From Mesorhizobium australicum WSM2073 (GTDB lineage: Bacteria > Pseudomonadota > Alphaproteobacteria > Rhizobiales > Rhizobiaceae): a stretch of 64,000 nt of DNA. Location of the stretch: positions 1,302,001 through 1,366,000 of the forward strand of contig NC_019973.1 of NCBI RefSeq assembly GCF_000230995.2, written 5' to 3'. Position numbers and translations under genes: made by a program. The notes beneath the pieces were generated by a model. The model saw only the letters and a list, made by a program, of their open reading frames with translations, searched no databases and was not told where the DNA came from. Below are positions 1-9,721 of this stretch, one piece after another (the first letter of the stretch is position 1; each line of letters opens with the position of its first letter).

Positions 1-1
1 G

Positions 2-385
2 ATCGAAGGTGCCCATGAGGGCGTCGGCATCGGCGACCGCTTCCTCGGCCATGTCGAGCGCACGCGCGTGCTGCTGCACCTGGTCTCCGCGCAGGAGGAG
101 AACCCGGGCAAGGCCTACAAGACCGTGCGGGCCGAGCTCGAGGCCTATGGCCACGGCTTGGCCGACAAGGCCGAGATCCTGGCGCTGAGCCAGGTCGATA
201 CGCTCGACGCAGACGCGCGCAAGAAGAAGGTCGCCTCGCTGAAGCGTGCCGCCGGCCGCGCGCCGATGCTGCTGTCGGCGGTCACCGGCGAGGGCGTCGA
301 GGCGGTGCAGCGCGCGTTGATGGCTGTCATCGCGGAGGCGCGCGCGCGGATCGCCGCGCCGGTCGAGACGCGCTGGGAAAAGTAA
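2..385 (+). CDS. obgE: GTPase ObgE/CgtA, C-terminal fragment
   Basis: This is the 3' end of an Obg-family GTPase, a ribosome-assembly and stress GTPase. The reading frame is open from base 2, so the start lies outside the window. Visible are the end of the switch region ([20 protein letters not shown]), the G4-like element ALSQVDTL typical of alphaproteobacterial Obg, and the G5 element [10 protein letters not shown]. The protein ends ETRWEK just after the G domain, so there is no long Obg C-terminal extension. It lies 4 bases before proB, consistent with an obgE-proB-proA-nadD operon. The only oddity is the truncation by the window edge. Confidence 0.95.
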   Translation: MEGAHEGVGIGDRFLGHVERTRVLLHLVSAQEENPGKAYKTVRAELEAYGHGLADKAEILALSQVDTLDADARKKKVASLKRAAGRAPMLLSAVTGEGVEAVQRALMAVIAEARARIAAPVETRWEK

Positions 386-389
386 AGTC

Positions 390-1526
390 ATGCAGCCGCT
401 CAGGAAATACCGGCGCATCACCGTCAAGATCGGCTCGGCATTGCTCGTCGACCGCGCGAGCGGCCTGAAGCGCGACTGGCTGGCCTCGCTCGCCGACGAC
501 ATCGCGGTGCTTGCCCAGGGAGGCGCCGAAATCCTCGTCGTGTCGTCGGGCGCCATCGCGCTCGGCCGCACCATCCTTGGCCTTGGCAAGCGCGCCCTGA
601 AGCTCGAGGAGAGCCAGGCCGCCGCCGCCGTAGGGCAGATCGCGCTCGCCGGCGCATGGTCGGACGCGCTCGGCAAGGGTGCCTTGAAATCGGGCCAGAT
701 CCTTTTGACGCTCGGCGACACCGAGGAGCGCCGGCGTTATCTCAACGCGCGGGCCACCATATCGACGCTGCTCAAGATGAAGGCGGTGCCGGTCATCAAC
801 GAGAACGACACGGTGGCGACCTCCGAAATCCGCTATGGCGACAATGACCGGCTGGCGGCCCGCGTCGCCACCATGATGGGCGCGGACCTTCTGGTGCTGC
901 TCTCCGACATTGACGGGCTCTACACCGCGCCGCCAGCGTCGGACCCCGGTGCAAAGTTCATTCCGGTGGTCGACCGCATCACACCAGACATCGAAGCGAT
1001 GGCGGGAGCCGCCGCGTCCGAGCTGTCGCGCGGCGGCATGCGTACCAAACTCGACGCGGGCAAGATCGCCAATGCTGCGGGCACGGCGATGATCATCACC
1101 TCCGGCACAAGGCTGTCGCCGCTGATGGCGATCGAGCGCGGCGAGCGCGCGACGTTCTTCAAGCCCAGCGCCAATCCGGTGAAAGGCTACAAGACCTGGA
1201 TCGCCGGCCAGCTCGAACCGGCCGGGCGGCTGACCGTCGATGCCGGCGCCATCGGCGCGCTCATTTCGGGCAAGTCGCTGCTGCCGGCCGGCGTCAAGCT
1301 GGTCAGCGGCAATTTCTCCCGCGGCGACACGGTGGCGATCCTGTCGCCCGAAGGCCGCGAGATCGCGCGCGGGCTGGTTGCCTACGATGCCGCCGATGCC
1401 GTAAGGATCGCAGGCCTGAAGACGGCCGAGATCGAGACGGTGCTCGGTTACGAGGCGCGTTCGGCGATGATCCACCGCGACGATCTCGTCGTAAGTCACG
1501 CCGGAAGCGACACAAGCGGAGGATGA
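390..1526 (+). CDS. proB: Glutamate 5-kinase
   Basis: ProB phosphorylates L-glutamate to gamma-glutamyl phosphate, the first step of proline synthesis, in the cytoplasm. The 378-residue length matches the two-domain form. An N-terminal amino-acid kinase fold carries [10 protein letters not shown] near residue 12, VVSSGAI near 51, NENDTV near 137 and LLSDIDGLY near 172. A C-terminal PUA domain (about 285-365) includes [10 protein letters not shown]. The start ATG follows obgE by 4 bases and the stop is 3 bases before proA, so translational coupling is likely. Feedback inhibition by proline is known for the family. Confidence 0.97.
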   Translation: MQPLRKYRRITVKIGSALLVDRASGLKRDWLASLADDIAVLAQGGAEILVVSSGAIALGRTILGLGKRALKLEESQAAAAVGQIALAGAWSDALGKGALKSGQILLTLGDTEERRRYLNARATISTLLKMKAVPVINENDTVATSEIRYGDNDRLAARVATMMGADLLVLLSDIDGLYTAPPASDPGAKFIPVVDRITPDIEAMAGAAASELSRGGMRTKLDAGKIANAAGTAMIITSGTRLSPLMAIERGERATFFKPSANPVKGYKTWIAGQLEPAGRLTVDAGAIGALISGKSLLPAGVKLVSGNFSRGDTVAILSPEGREIARGLVAYDAADAVRIAGLKTAEIETVLGYEARSAMIHRDDLVVSHAGSDTSGG

Positions 1527-1529
1527 GCC

Positions 1530-2816
1530 ATGCTGAAGCTGCATGAAAAATCCGGGGACGACACCGTGGCGCTGATGGCCGATATCGGGCGCCGCGCCCG
1601 CGCTGCCGCCCGACCGCTGGCCATCGCCACCGCCGCCGCCAAGAACGCCGCTCTTGTCGCTATGGCCGACGCGATCATTTCCCGCGCGCGGGACATTCTC
1701 GACGCCAACGCCATCGATGTCTCGAATGGCCACGAATCCGGGCTTTCCGGCTCTTTCATGGATCGGCTGAAGCTCGATCCGGCACGCATCCGCGCCATGG
1801 CGGACGGTATTCGCGAAATCGCTGCCCTGCCCGATCCAGTCGGTGATGTCATCGCCGCGTGGGAGCGGCCGAACGGTCTGCGCATAGAGCGCGTACGTAC
1901 GCCGCTCGGTGTCGTCGGCGTCATCTATGAAAGCCGGCCGAACGTGACGGCGGATGCCGGCGCTCTCTGCCTCAAGGCGGGCAATCCGGTCATCTTGCGC
2001 GGCGGCTCGGATTCACTCAATTCCTCCTCGGCGATCCATGCCTGCCTGGTCGAGGGACTGAAGGCGGCCGGTCTGCCCGGGGATGCCATCCAGCTGGTGC
2101 CGACCACCGACCGCGCCGCGGTCGGCGAGATGCTCAAGGGGCTTGGCGGCAATCTCGACGTCATCATTCCGCGCGGCGGCAAAAGCCTGGTCGGGCGGGT
2201 GCAGAGCGAGGCGCGGGTGCCGGTCTTCGCCCATCTCGAAGGCATCTGTCATCTCTATATCGACCGCTCCGCCGAGCTCGACATGGCGGTGCGGATCGCC
2301 GTCAACGCCAAGATGCGGCGCACCGGCGTCTGCGGTGCCGCCGAAACGCTGCTGGTCGACCGTGCGGTCGCCGCCACCCATCTGGTGCCGGTCCTCGATG
2401 CGCTGCGCGCCGCCGGCTGCGAGATCCATGCCGATCAAGAAGTGATGAAAATGTTCTTCGACGCCAAGCCGGCGACCGACGCCGACTGGGTGACCGAATA
2501 TCTCGACGCGATCATCGCGGTGAAGCTGGTCGACGGGATCGCTGGTGCGATCAATCACATCGAAACCTTCTCCTCGCATCATACCGAGGCGATCGTCGCC
2601 GAGGACGCGAAGGCGGTCGAACGGTTCTTCAACGAGATCGATTCGGCGATCCTGCTGCACAACGCCTCGACGCAGTTCGCCGATGGCGGCGAGTTCGGCA
2701 TGGGCGCCGAGATCGGCATCGCCACCGGCAAGATGCACGCGCGCGGGCCGGTCGGCGTCGAGCAGTTGACCTCGTTCAAATATCGCGTGCGCGGGTCGGG
2801 ACAGGTGAGGCCTTGA
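1530..2816 (+). CDS. proA: Glutamate-5-semialdehyde dehydrogenase (gamma-glutamyl phosphate reductase)
   Basis: ProA reduces gamma-glutamyl phosphate with NADPH to glutamate-5-semialdehyde, which cyclises to pyrroline-5-carboxylate. The 428 residues fit the family. Diagnostic stretches are [17 protein letters not shown] (about 130), [12 protein letters not shown] (about 155), [11 protein letters not shown] (about 211) and [14 protein letters not shown] around the catalytic cysteine (about 265). The C-terminus has the typical FGMGAEIGI and [10 protein letters not shown] motifs. It is tightly linked to proB (3-base gap) and followed 27 bases later by nadD. Confidence 0.97.
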   Translation: MLKLHEKSGDDTVALMADIGRRARAAARPLAIATAAAKNAALVAMADAIISRARDILDANAIDVSNGHESGLSGSFMDRLKLDPARIRAMADGIREIAALPDPVGDVIAAWERPNGLRIERVRTPLGVVGVIYESRPNVTADAGALCLKAGNPVILRGGSDSLNSSSAIHACLVEGLKAAGLPGDAIQLVPTTDRAAVGEMLKGLGGNLDVIIPRGGKSLVGRVQSEARVPVFAHLEGICHLYIDRSAELDMAVRIAVNAKMRRTGVCGAAETLLVDRAVAATHLVPVLDALRAAGCEIHADQEVMKMFFDAKPATDADWVTEYLDAIIAVKLVDGIAGAINHIETFSSHHTEAIVAEDAKAVERFFNEIDSAILLHNASTQFADGGEFGMGAEIGIATGKMHARGPVGVEQLTSFKYRVRGSGQVRP

Positions 2817-2843
2817 AGCTTTTGATCGCCAGAGCCTGAAGCG

Positions 2844-3476
2844 ATGCTGGCCTCTTCCGAACCGGCGACACCCTCCAGCTATCTGAAGATGCCGCATGCC
2901 GAGAAGGGGCTGGCCGTCGGACTGTTCGGCGGTTCGTTCAACCCGCCGCATGCCGGCCACGCGCTGGTCGCCGAAATCGCTTTGCGGCGTCTGGCGCTGG
3001 ACCAGCTTTGGTGGATGGTGACCCCAGGCAATCCGCTGAAGAGCACGCGCGAACTGGCGCCGCTGGGCGAGCGCATCGCGCTTTCCGAGAAGATCGCCAA
3101 GAACCCGAAGATCAAGGTCACCGCCTTCGAGGCGGCACACAATGTGCGCTACACCGCCGACACGCTGGCGCTGGTCAAGGCACGCAATCCCGGCGTCGAC
3201 TTCGTCTGGATCATGGGCGCCGATTCCCTGCGGGACTTCCATCGCTGGCAGCGCTGGCGCGAGATCGTCATGACCTTTCCGATCGCGGTCATCGACCGCC
3301 CGGGCGCGACGCTGTCCTTTCTGTCGTCGGTTGTCGCCAAGACCTTCGATTACGCCCGCATCGACGAAGGCGACGCGCCAAGGCTTGCGCGGATGAAGGC
3401 GCCGGCCTGGACCTTCATCCACGGTCCGCGTTCCTTGCTGTCGTCGAGCGCGATCCGGAAGATGGCGAAGGGTTGA
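2844..3476 (+). CDS. nadD: Nicotinate-nucleotide adenylyltransferase
   Basis: NadD adenylates nicotinic acid mononucleotide to deamido-NAD in NAD biosynthesis. The protein (210 residues) has the nucleotidyltransferase signature GLFGGSFNPPHAGH near residue 27, WIMGADSLRDFHRW near 128 and the C-terminal SSSAIR ATP-binding motif. The first 20 or so residues precede the conserved core; an internal ATG at codon 17 (MPHAEKG) is a possible alternative start. The gene ends the proline/NAD part of the operon. In many relatives nadD directly precedes rsfS; here two transport genes lie between them. Confidence 0.95.
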   Translation: MLASSEPATPSSYLKMPHAEKGLAVGLFGGSFNPPHAGHALVAEIALRRLALDQLWWMVTPGNPLKSTRELAPLGERIALSEKIAKNPKIKVTAFEAAHNVRYTADTLALVKARNPGVDFVWIMGADSLRDFHRWQRWREIVMTFPIAVIDRPGATLSFLSSVVAKTFDYARIDEGDAPRLARMKAPAWTFIHGPRSLLSSSAIRKMAKG

Positions 3477-3545
3477 GCGTCGTCCGTCCGGCCATGTCGT
3501 TTTTACAGCGGCGTCCGCCTGACCCATGGGCGATGCTGACCAGCC

Positions 3546-4844
3546 ATGGCGATTCACAAGAAAACCCATCCCACGATCGATCCCGACCAGGGCAGCACGC
3601 CTGCGCCGCTGATCGCGATTGCCAGTGTCATCGTGTCGATGGCGCTGATTGCCATCGGCAACGGGCTGATGTTCGCCTATATCCCCGTCCGGCTCGGCGT
3701 CGAAGGGTTCGATCCGGTCTGGGCAGGGCTGATCGTCACCGGCCTGTCGGCCGGCGGCCTCGCCGGCTGTATCCTGACCGGTCCGCTGGTGCGCCGGGTC
3801 GGCCACGCCCGCGCCTTCATGGTGCTGTCGGCGCTGATCGCGCTGTCCAATGCCGCCATCGGCGCCGGACCGCACCCGCTGCTGTGGATCGTGGCGCGCG
3901 CGCTTTACGGCTTTGCCATATGCGGCCTGTTCATCGTCGCGCAAAGCTGGCTCAACGACGCGCTGCCGAACGCCGTACGGGGCCGGGTGATGGCCGTGTT
4001 CTATGTCGCCTACATTGCCGGTCTTGGGGTCGGCTATGCGACGCTTGCCGTGATCGACATCCACACGGCCGCCGCGTCGCTGATCGGCATCGCCTTTACC
4101 GCTCTGTCGATCCTGCCTGTCGGCATGACACGCCTTGCCCAGCCGCCGGCGCCGCAGGCGGCTTCGGTGGCTCTGCGCCAAGCCTGGCGGATTTCGCCGG
4201 TCGGCGTCGCCGGCATGCTGGCGGTCGGCGGCCTGTCGATGATCATTTCCGGCTTCGCGCCCATCCACGCGACGGCCAAGGGCTACAGCCAGGCCGATGT
4301 CGCGCTGCTGCTGTCGGCAATGCCGGTCGGCACGCTGATCCTGCAGATACCGCTCGGCTGGCTCTCCGACCGTACTGATCGGCGCTACGTGCTTGCCGGC
4401 GCCGCGGCGCTGGCGGTCGTTGCCAGCGTGCTCGCCATCGCCTTCGACGGCGGTGCGCTGATGGTGCTGGTGGTGATCTATCTGATCTGGGACGGGGCGG
4501 CGGAATCGATCTACGCGCTCTCCAGCGCGCATGCCGCCGACCGCGCCAGGAAGGATGAACTGCTGGCGCTGTCGAGCTCGATGCTGTTTGCCTGGTCGCT
4601 CGCCGGCTTCATCGTGCCGGGCATTGTCACGGCGCTTTCCGCCGTCTTCGGCACGGCAACCTTCATCTATGTCGGCATCGTCATCGCCTCGGTATTCTGC
4701 CTTTTCGTGCTGTGGCGGGTGATCGCGGCGGGCCGCGTTCCGGCTGCCGCCACGGGCAGTTTCGCACCGATGTCGGCGCAAGCGCCCTTGCCGGTCGAAC
4801 TCGCCTTCGCGCCGGACGAAGTGGTCCGCCACAGGGGCGACTGA
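3546..4844 (+). CDS. MFS transporter
   Basis: A 432-residue major facilitator superfamily permease of the inner membrane. About twelve hydrophobic segments are visible, beginning LIAIASVIVSMALIAIGNGL, with a large loop near the middle after the sixth. The motif after helix 2 is a divergent form (LVRRVGHARAF), and LGWLSDRTDRRYVL in the second half is the repeated MFS motif A. The layout recalls YcaD/UMF-type exporters, but the substrate cannot be read from sequence. The gene lies 69 bases after nadD and meets a minus-strand MscS gene immediately (no gap), so it is probably the end of its transcript. Confidence 0.85.
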   Translation: MAIHKKTHPTIDPDQGSTPAPLIAIASVIVSMALIAIGNGLMFAYIPVRLGVEGFDPVWAGLIVTGLSAGGLAGCILTGPLVRRVGHARAFMVLSALIALSNAAIGAGPHPLLWIVARALYGFAICGLFIVAQSWLNDALPNAVRGRVMAVFYVAYIAGLGVGYATLAVIDIHTAAASLIGIAFTALSILPVGMTRLAQPPAPQAASVALRQAWRISPVGVAGMLAVGGLSMIISGFAPIHATAKGYSQADVALLLSAMPVGTLILQIPLGWLSDRTDRRYVLAGAAALAVVASVLAIAFDGGALMVLVVIYLIWDGAAESIYALSSAHAADRARKDELLALSSSMLFAWSLAGFIVPGIVTALSAVFGTATFIYVGIVIASVFCLFVLWRVIAAGRVPAAATGSFAPMSAQAPLPVELAFAPDEVVRHRGD

Positions 4845-5696
4845 TTACTGCTTGCGGGCCTCGGGTGGCGATGCTTCCGGAGGCGGCTGCGGGATCGAGA
4901 TGCCTTCGCTGTCGAAGGCCTGCTTGGCGCGTTTCGTCATGTCGATCTGGGTGGCGAAATGGTCCGCCGCCGCGGTCCAGTAGCGCAAGGTGAGCGAAAC
5001 GGTCGTATCGCCGAGCCCGGCCACGAAGGCGATCGGCGCCGGTTCGCGGCGGATGCGCTTCTCGGCACCGGCAATGGCAAGCAATGTCTTCTGGGCGCCG
5101 TCTATGTCGTTCCAGGAGCCGATGCTGAGCGTGATGTCGGTGCGGCGCACGCCGTTGCGGGTGAAATTGCGCACCGGCTGATTCCACAGCGTCGAATTCG
5201 GCGCCAATATGTAGATGCCGTCGGCGGTCCTGAGCTTGGTGGCGAAAAGGCCGATTTCCTCGACCGAACCGGCAATGGAACCGACCTCAACGGACTCGCC
5301 AATGCGGAATGGCCGCAACGCGAGCAGCATGATGCCTGCGGCGATGTTCTGCAGCGTGCCTTGCAGGGCGAGACCGATGGCGAGGCCGATGGCGCCGATC
5401 GCGGCGATGATCGATGCAGTCTGCACGCCGAACTGGCCGAGCACCATGATGACGACGAGGATCAGAATGGCGTAGCGCCCGATCTTTGAAAAGAAATGCC
5501 GCAGCGTCGCGTCGAAACCATGGATATGGCCGAGGCCAGCCGAGATCGAGCGCTCGGCAAGGTTGGCAACGATGTAGCCGACCACCAGGAGGATGACGGC
5601 GCCGATGGCGGAAAAGGAATAGGAGACGATCAGCGTACTCAGCTGCGCGAGGCCGGTCTGGACGGTGAGAAGGGTGTCTTGCGGGTCGATCGGCAT
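4845..5696 (-). CDS. Small-conductance mechanosensitive channel (MscS family)
   Basis: A 283-residue inner-membrane MscS-type channel that releases solutes on hypo-osmotic shock. Three hydrophobic segments occupy about residues 20-45, 65-85 and 90-125; the third is the Gly/Ala-rich pore helix (AAIGAIGLAIGLALQGTLQN). The cytoplasmic beta domain follows with RPFRIGESVEVG, EEIGLFATKL and APNSTLWNQPVRN. The length matches E. coli MscS. It is convergent with the MFS gene and diverges from rsfS over about 150 bases. I did not detect a terminator in the zero-length convergent junction. Confidence 0.92.
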   Translation of the reverse strand: MPIDPQDTLLTVQTGLAQLSTLIVSYSFSAIGAVILLVVGYIVANLAERSISAGLGHIHGFDATLRHFFSKIGRYAILILVVIMVLGQFGVQTASIIAAIGAIGLAIGLALQGTLQNIAAGIMLLALRPFRIGESVEVGSIAGSVEEIGLFATKLRTADGIYILAPNSTLWNQPVRNFTRNGVRRTDITLSIGSWNDIDGAQKTLLAIAGAEKRIRREPAPIAFVAGLGDTTVSLTLRYWTAAADHFATQIDMTKRAKQAFDSEGISIPQPPPEASPPEARKQ

Positions 5697-5848
5697 GGCG
5701 GGATTCCGGTTGGTCGGTCAGCCGGTAACCGCTGTGGAAGGCCTGGGTTCCGATGTTTTTGCGTCACCCGTGGAACAACATTCCACTCGGCGAGTTCGCG
5801 TCGATCGGGGCTCCGTCTTGAAACTGCAACGGAACTCTGCCTATCTAA

Positions 5849-6316
5849 GTGGTGTCACCTGCTTTAAGGGGTGATTTGGTTGTTCTTGCTGCGAAAGGAA
5901 ATACACTGAGAACAGCACTGCGGAAGAAGGCCGACATCGTGCCTTCGCCGGCCAGGATCAGCGTAGACGACGCCGTGTCCCGTGCCATCAAGACAGTCCT
6001 TGCCAGTCTGGAAGACTCCAAGGCCGAAAACATTGTCTCAATCGACATTCAGGGGAAATCGAGCCTCGGCGACTACATGGTCGTTGCGTCGGGCCGATCG
6101 CACCGTCATGTCGCGGCTGTCGCAGACCATCTCCTCAAGGCGCTCAAGGATGCCGGCCTCGGCACCGCGCGCGTCGAGGGACTGTCAGGCGCCGACTGGG
6201 TCCTGATCGATTCTGGCGATATCATCGTCCATGTCTTCCGCCCCGAAGTCCGCGAATTCTACAATCTCGAAAAGATGTGGCAGGCGCCGGATCTCGAGGA
6301 AGAGACCCTCCACTAA
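5849..6316 (+). CDS. rsfS: Ribosomal silencing factor RsfS
   Basis: RsfS (formerly Iojap/YbeB) binds ribosomal protein uL14 and blocks subunit joining, slowing translation during starvation. The core includes AENIVSIDIQGKSSLGDYMVVASGRSHRHV split over about residues 58-88, then VEGLSGADWVLIDSGDIIVHVF and YNLEKMW, which are family hallmarks. The frame is open from a GTG at 5849, but the first 30 residues are not conserved in the family; a GTG at 5939 or TTG at 5876 could be the true start. It is followed by rlmH after about 80 bases, which contain a palindromic repeat. Confidence 0.93.
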   Translation: MVSPALRGDLVVLAAKGNTLRTALRKKADIVPSPARISVDDAVSRAIKTVLASLEDSKAENIVSIDIQGKSSLGDYMVVASGRSHRHVAAVADHLLKALKDAGLGTARVEGLSGADWVLIDSGDIIVHVFRPEVREFYNLEKMWQAPDLEEETLH

Positions 6317-6330
6317 GCCGATTGTGTTCG

Positions 6331-6378
6331 ATGCATGTCGTTGCCGTAAACCGGTTCCCCCTGTCGGGTGACATGCAT
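6331..6378. repeat. Palindromic intergenic repeat, ATGCATGTC family
   Basis: Nine-base arms ATGCATGTC (6331-6339) and GACATGCAT (6370-6378) flank a 30-base core containing AAACCGGTT. A related element occurs at 56247-56299 in this window with a similar core order, so this is a dispersed short repeat. It separates rsfS from rlmH and would form a long hairpin in an mRNA spanning both. Confidence 0.7.
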
Positions 6379-6398
6379 TAGCGGCTATAGAGGCGAGG

Positions 6399-6881
6399 AT
6401 GAGGATTTCAGTTCATGTCGTGGGCCGAATGAAAGCCGGCCCCGAGCGGGAGTTAGCCGACCGCTATTTCGAGCGGTTCGCCAAGAGCGGACCCGGCGTG
6501 GGGCTCGAATTCGCCGGGATCACCGAGATCGTCGAGGGCCGCGCGCAGAGCGCCACCGAGCGCCAGCGCGACGAAGGTTCGCGGCTGCAGGCACAGCTGC
6601 AGCCAGGTACGGCCCTCATCCTGCTCGACGAGCGAGGCAAGAGCCTGTCTTCACAGGATTTCGCCGGCCGTCTGGGACAGTTGCGCGACGGCGGACGCAA
6701 GGCGCTGGTCCTCGCCATTGGTGGCGCCGACGGCCACGATCCGTCGCTGCGCGGCCAGGCCGAGCTGGTGATGTCGTTCGGGGCGCTCACCTGGCCGCAT
6801 CAGCTGGTGCGGGTGATGCTGGGTGAACAACTCTACAGGGTGGCGACGATCCTGTCGGGTCATCCCTACCACAGGTCCTGA
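6399..6881 (+). CDS. rlmH: 23S rRNA (pseudouridine-1915-N3) methyltransferase RlmH
   Basis: RlmH is a SPOUT-class enzyme that uses S-adenosylmethionine to methylate pseudouridine 1915 of 23S rRNA in assembled 70S ribosomes. The 160-residue protein shows the knotted SAM-binding region LAIGGADGHDPSLR (about 105-118) and the C-terminal signature LGEQLYRVATILSGHPYH. The opening MRISVHVVGRMKAGPE is typical. Its placement after rsfS is the usual pairing in many bacteria. Confidence 0.96.
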   Translation: MRISVHVVGRMKAGPERELADRYFERFAKSGPGVGLEFAGITEIVEGRAQSATERQRDEGSRLQAQLQPGTALILLDERGKSLSSQDFAGRLGQLRDGGRKALVLAIGGADGHDPSLRGQAELVMSFGALTWPHQLVRVMLGEQLYRVATILSGHPYHRS

Positions 6882-7038
6882 AAGCCGCCGGATCGCGCCG
6901 AATTTGGCCCCAAATGCCGCGCAAGATTCAACGTGGGCCTGTTTTTCCGTTGCATTGCGTTATTGCGAACCCTTTGGGCGACAGGCGCTAACATGGTTGA
7001 TGATTCGTTAACGAAGGCGCGGATAGAATCGATCGCGA

Positions 7039-8388
7039 ATGTCTGAAGGCTGGAAATCGACGACGGGCCCATCGACGGGGGGCTCCTGGCGCGTGCGCTG
7101 CGGTATCGCCGCGGCGGCGGTGCTTCTGTCGCTGCATGCTGTGCGGGCCGAAAACACGCTCGACATGGCGCCCGATCCGGACCAGAGCCGTGCCGAATAC
7201 GAGCAGGTTTCGAAGGAAATAACGCTGTCGTCGGAACGGCTGGCCAAGCTCGCCGCCGATATCGCCGCGGTCAAGAAGGACCACGCCTCGATCACCGCGG
7301 CACTCATCCAGTCGGCGATGACCGAGCAGAAGCTCGGCCAGGACATCGAGGACATCGGCGCCAAGCTGGAAGGGCTCAAGGGCCAGCAACAGAAGATCCG
7401 TACTTCGCTGGCGGCGCGGCGCGATGTGCTGGCCGAAGTGCTGGGCGCCCTGCAGCGCATGGGGCTCAACCCGCCGCCGGCGATCCTGGTCAAGCCGGAA
7501 GATGCGCTGTCGTCGGTGCGCAGCGCCATCCTGCTCGGCGCCGTGGTGCCTGAGTTGCGCCAGCAGACCGACAGCCTGCTGGCCGATCTCAAGGAGCAGA
7601 CCCGGGTGACGGCTTCGATCGAGGCGGAACGGGCGCGGCTGACGGCGGCGGTCGGCGATCAGACGGCGGAGAAGAAGCGGCTCGGCATGCTGCTCGAAGC
7701 CAAGCAGAAGCTCGAGACCGACACGAAGGCGCAGATGGCGGCCGAACAGCAGCGTTCCGAGCAATTGGCGGCCAAAGCCAGCAGCCTGAAGGATCTGATC
7801 ATCTCGCTCGAAGCGCAGGCGGACAAGAACCGCAAGGCCGCGGACGCCGCAAAGGCAGCCGCCGCTGGCCAGGCCGGCGGCACCGAGCCCGGTGGCGACC
7901 AGACGGCATCGCTGCCGGTCCCCGAAGGCAACAGGTTGACCGCCGCGGCGCCTTTCTCGGCGCTGCAAGGGCAGGTCGCCCTGCCGGTCACCGGCCGCAT
8001 CAAACTCAGGTTTGGCGCCGACGACGGTAACGGCGCCTTGATGCTTGGGGACATGGTTGCGACACAATCGGGAGCCATCGTTACCGCGCCGGCGGATGGG
8101 AATGTGCTTTATGCGGGGCCGTTTCGCTCCTACGGTCAACTCTTGATCCTCAATGCCGGCGACGGTTATCATGTCGTCTTGGCTGGGATGAGCAGAATCA
8201 GCGTCGTGACTGGCCAGTCGGTGCTTGCAGGAGAGCCGGTCGGCGCGATGGGAGAAGCCCGGGTGGCAAGCACCTCGGTTTCGAAGAATGGAAATGCCAC
8301 GCCGGAGCTCTATGTCGAGTTCCGCAAGGATGGAAAACCCGTCGATCCGGCCCCATGGTGGGCGGACCGTTTTTCTGGAAGGACGTGA
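7039..8388 (+). CDS. EnvC-like murein hydrolase activator with degenerate LytM (M23) domain
   Basis: A 449-residue secreted or periplasmic protein of the EnvC/LdpF type. After a hydrophobic signal-like segment (AAAAVLLSLHAVRA, about 25-38) there is a long coiled coil (about 50-290), a low-complexity linker and a C-terminal LytM fold (about 310-449; GRIKLRFGADD, GNVLYAGPFRSYGQLLI). The metal ligands expected of an active M23 peptidase are missing (FGADDGNGALMLGDMV and YHVVLAGM replace the His-containing motifs). As in EnvC, the likely role is to activate an amidase at division. It is followed by ctpA with a 1-base gap. Confidence 0.9.
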   Translation: MSEGWKSTTGPSTGGSWRVRCGIAAAAVLLSLHAVRAENTLDMAPDPDQSRAEYEQVSKEITLSSERLAKLAADIAAVKKDHASITAALIQSAMTEQKLGQDIEDIGAKLEGLKGQQQKIRTSLAARRDVLAEVLGALQRMGLNPPPAILVKPEDALSSVRSAILLGAVVPELRQQTDSLLADLKEQTRVTASIEAERARLTAAVGDQTAEKKRLGMLLEAKQKLETDTKAQMAAEQQRSEQLAAKASSLKDLIISLEAQADKNRKAADAAKAAAAGQAGGTEPGGDQTASLPVPEGNRLTAAAPFSALQGQVALPVTGRIKLRFGADDGNGALMLGDMVATQSGAIVTAPADGNVLYAGPFRSYGQLLILNAGDGYHVVLAGMSRISVVTGQSVLAGEPVGAMGEARVASTSVSKNGNATPELYVEFRKDGKPVDPAPWWADRFSGRT

Positions 8389-8389
8389 A

Positions 8390-9721
8390 ATGATGCGGAA
8401 ACTGTCGCTTCTGTTTGCCGGTGCGCTGATGGGCGCGTCCGCCATGAGCCTTGTCTATGGCGCACCCGGCTCGGCGGCGAACGCTGCGGGGTCCGAGACT
8501 TACAAGCAACTGGCGATCTTCGGCGACATCTTCGAGCGGGTGCGGGCGCAGTATGTGACCCCGCCCGACGACAAGTCGCTGGTCGAGAACGCCATTAACG
8601 GCATGCTTTCCTCGCTCGACCCGCACTCCTCCTACATGAACGCCGAACAGGCGCAGGACATGCGCGTGCAGACCAAGGGCGAGTTCGGCGGGCTCGGCAT
8701 CGAGGTCACCATGGAGAACGACCTGGTCAAGGTGATCACGCCGATCGACGATACGCCGGCCGCCAAGGCTGGCGTGCTGGCCGGCGACTATATCGCCAAG
8801 ATCGACGGCGAGGAGGTTCGCGGCCTGACGCTCAACGACGCGGTCGACAAGATGCGAGGCCTGGTCAACACGCCGATCAAGCTGACCATCCTGCGCCAGG
8901 GCGCCGACAAGCCGATCGAGCTGACGGTGGTGCGCGACATCATCAAGGTCAAGGCGGTCAAGTTCCGGGTCGAGAACGATATCGGCTACATGAAGATCAC
9001 CTCCTTTACCGAAAAGACCTATGACGACCTCGAGAACGCCATCGAGACCATCAAGAAGCAGGTGCCGGACGACAAGCTGAAGGGCTATGTGCTCGACCTG
9101 CGCCTCAATCCGGGCGGCCTGCTCGACCAGGCGGTGAGCGTGTCGGACGCCTTCCTCAAGCGCGGCGAGATCGTCTCGACGCGCGGACGCGATCCAAAGG
9201 ACGTCACCCGCTTCGACGCCAAGCCGAAGCAGACCGACGATATCAATGGCAAGCCGATGATCGTGCTCGTCAATGGCGGCTCGGCCAGCGCTTCGGAAAT
9301 CGTCGCCGGCGCGCTGCAGGACCTGCGCCGCGTCACGGTGGTCGGCACGCAGTCCTTCGGCAAGGGCTCGGTCCAGACCATCATCCCGCTCGGCGAGAAT
9401 GGCGCGCTCAGGTTGACGACGGCGCTCTATTACACGCCGTCGGGCAAATCGATCCAGGGCAAGGGCATCACGCCCGACATCAAGGTCGACCAGCCGCTGC
9501 CGCCCGAACTGCAGGGCAGGGACCTGACGCGCGGCGAATCCGATCTCAAGGGCCATATCAAGGGCGCCGACGAGAGCAAGACCGGCTCGGGTTCCGCGGC
9601 CTATGTGCCACCGGATCCGAAGGACGATCTGCAGCTCATCTATGCCGAGCAGTTGCTGCGCGGCCAGAAGACCGATCCGGCCTTCCCGCCCAATCCGGAA
9701 AAGGCCGTGCTCAACCAGTAA
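8390..9721 (+). CDS. ctpA: S41 family carboxy-terminal processing peptidase
   Basis: A periplasmic serine protease of the tail-specific (CtpA/Prc) family, 443 residues from the ATG at 8390. A signal sequence (LSLLFAGALMGASAMSLVYG) is followed by a PDZ domain (about 90-170; GLGIEVTMENDLVKVITPID) and the S41 catalytic core. The catalytic Ser lies in VNGGSASASEIVAG and the Lys in GTQSFGKGSVQT. The frame stays open upstream into envC, but the chosen start gives the signal peptide and sits 1 base after the envC stop, implying coupling. EnvC-CtpA adjacency is common in alphaproteobacteria and points to cell-wall remodelling. Confidence 0.95.
   Translation: MMRKLSLLFAGALMGASAMSLVYGAPGSAANAAGSETYKQLAIFGDIFERVRAQYVTPPDDKSLVENAINGMLSSLDPHSSYMNAEQAQDMRVQTKGEFGGLGIEVTMENDLVKVITPIDDTPAAKAGVLAGDYIAKIDGEEVRGLTLNDAVDKMRGLVNTPIKLTILRQGADKPIELTVVRDIIKVKAVKFRVENDIGYMKITSFTEKTYDDLENAIETIKKQVPDDKLKGYVLDLRLNPGGLLDQAVSVSDAFLKRGEIVSTRGRDPKDVTRFDAKPKQTDDINGKPMIVLVNGGSASASEIVAGALQDLRRVTVVGTQSFGKGSVQTIIPLGENGALRLTTALYYTPSGKSIQGKGITPDIKVDQPLPPELQGRDLTRGESDLKGHIKGADESKTGSGSAAYVPPDPKDDLQLIYAEQLLRGQKTDPAFPPNPEKAVLNQ

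Noticed and set aside
327..1733. A 468-codon minus-strand frame opposite proB
   Set aside because: proB is unambiguous on the other strand; the antisense product has no recognisable motif.
2013..4832. A 939-codon open frame on the minus strand
   Set aside because: It lies opposite proA, nadD and an MFS gene, all with clear family motifs. Its translation is rich in Arg, His, Gln, Asp and Gly with no domain, as expected of an antisense frame in high-GC DNA.
7039..8388. Active M23 endopeptidase
   Set aside because: The LytM fold is present but the zinc-ligand histidines are missing, so it is treated as an EnvC-type activator.
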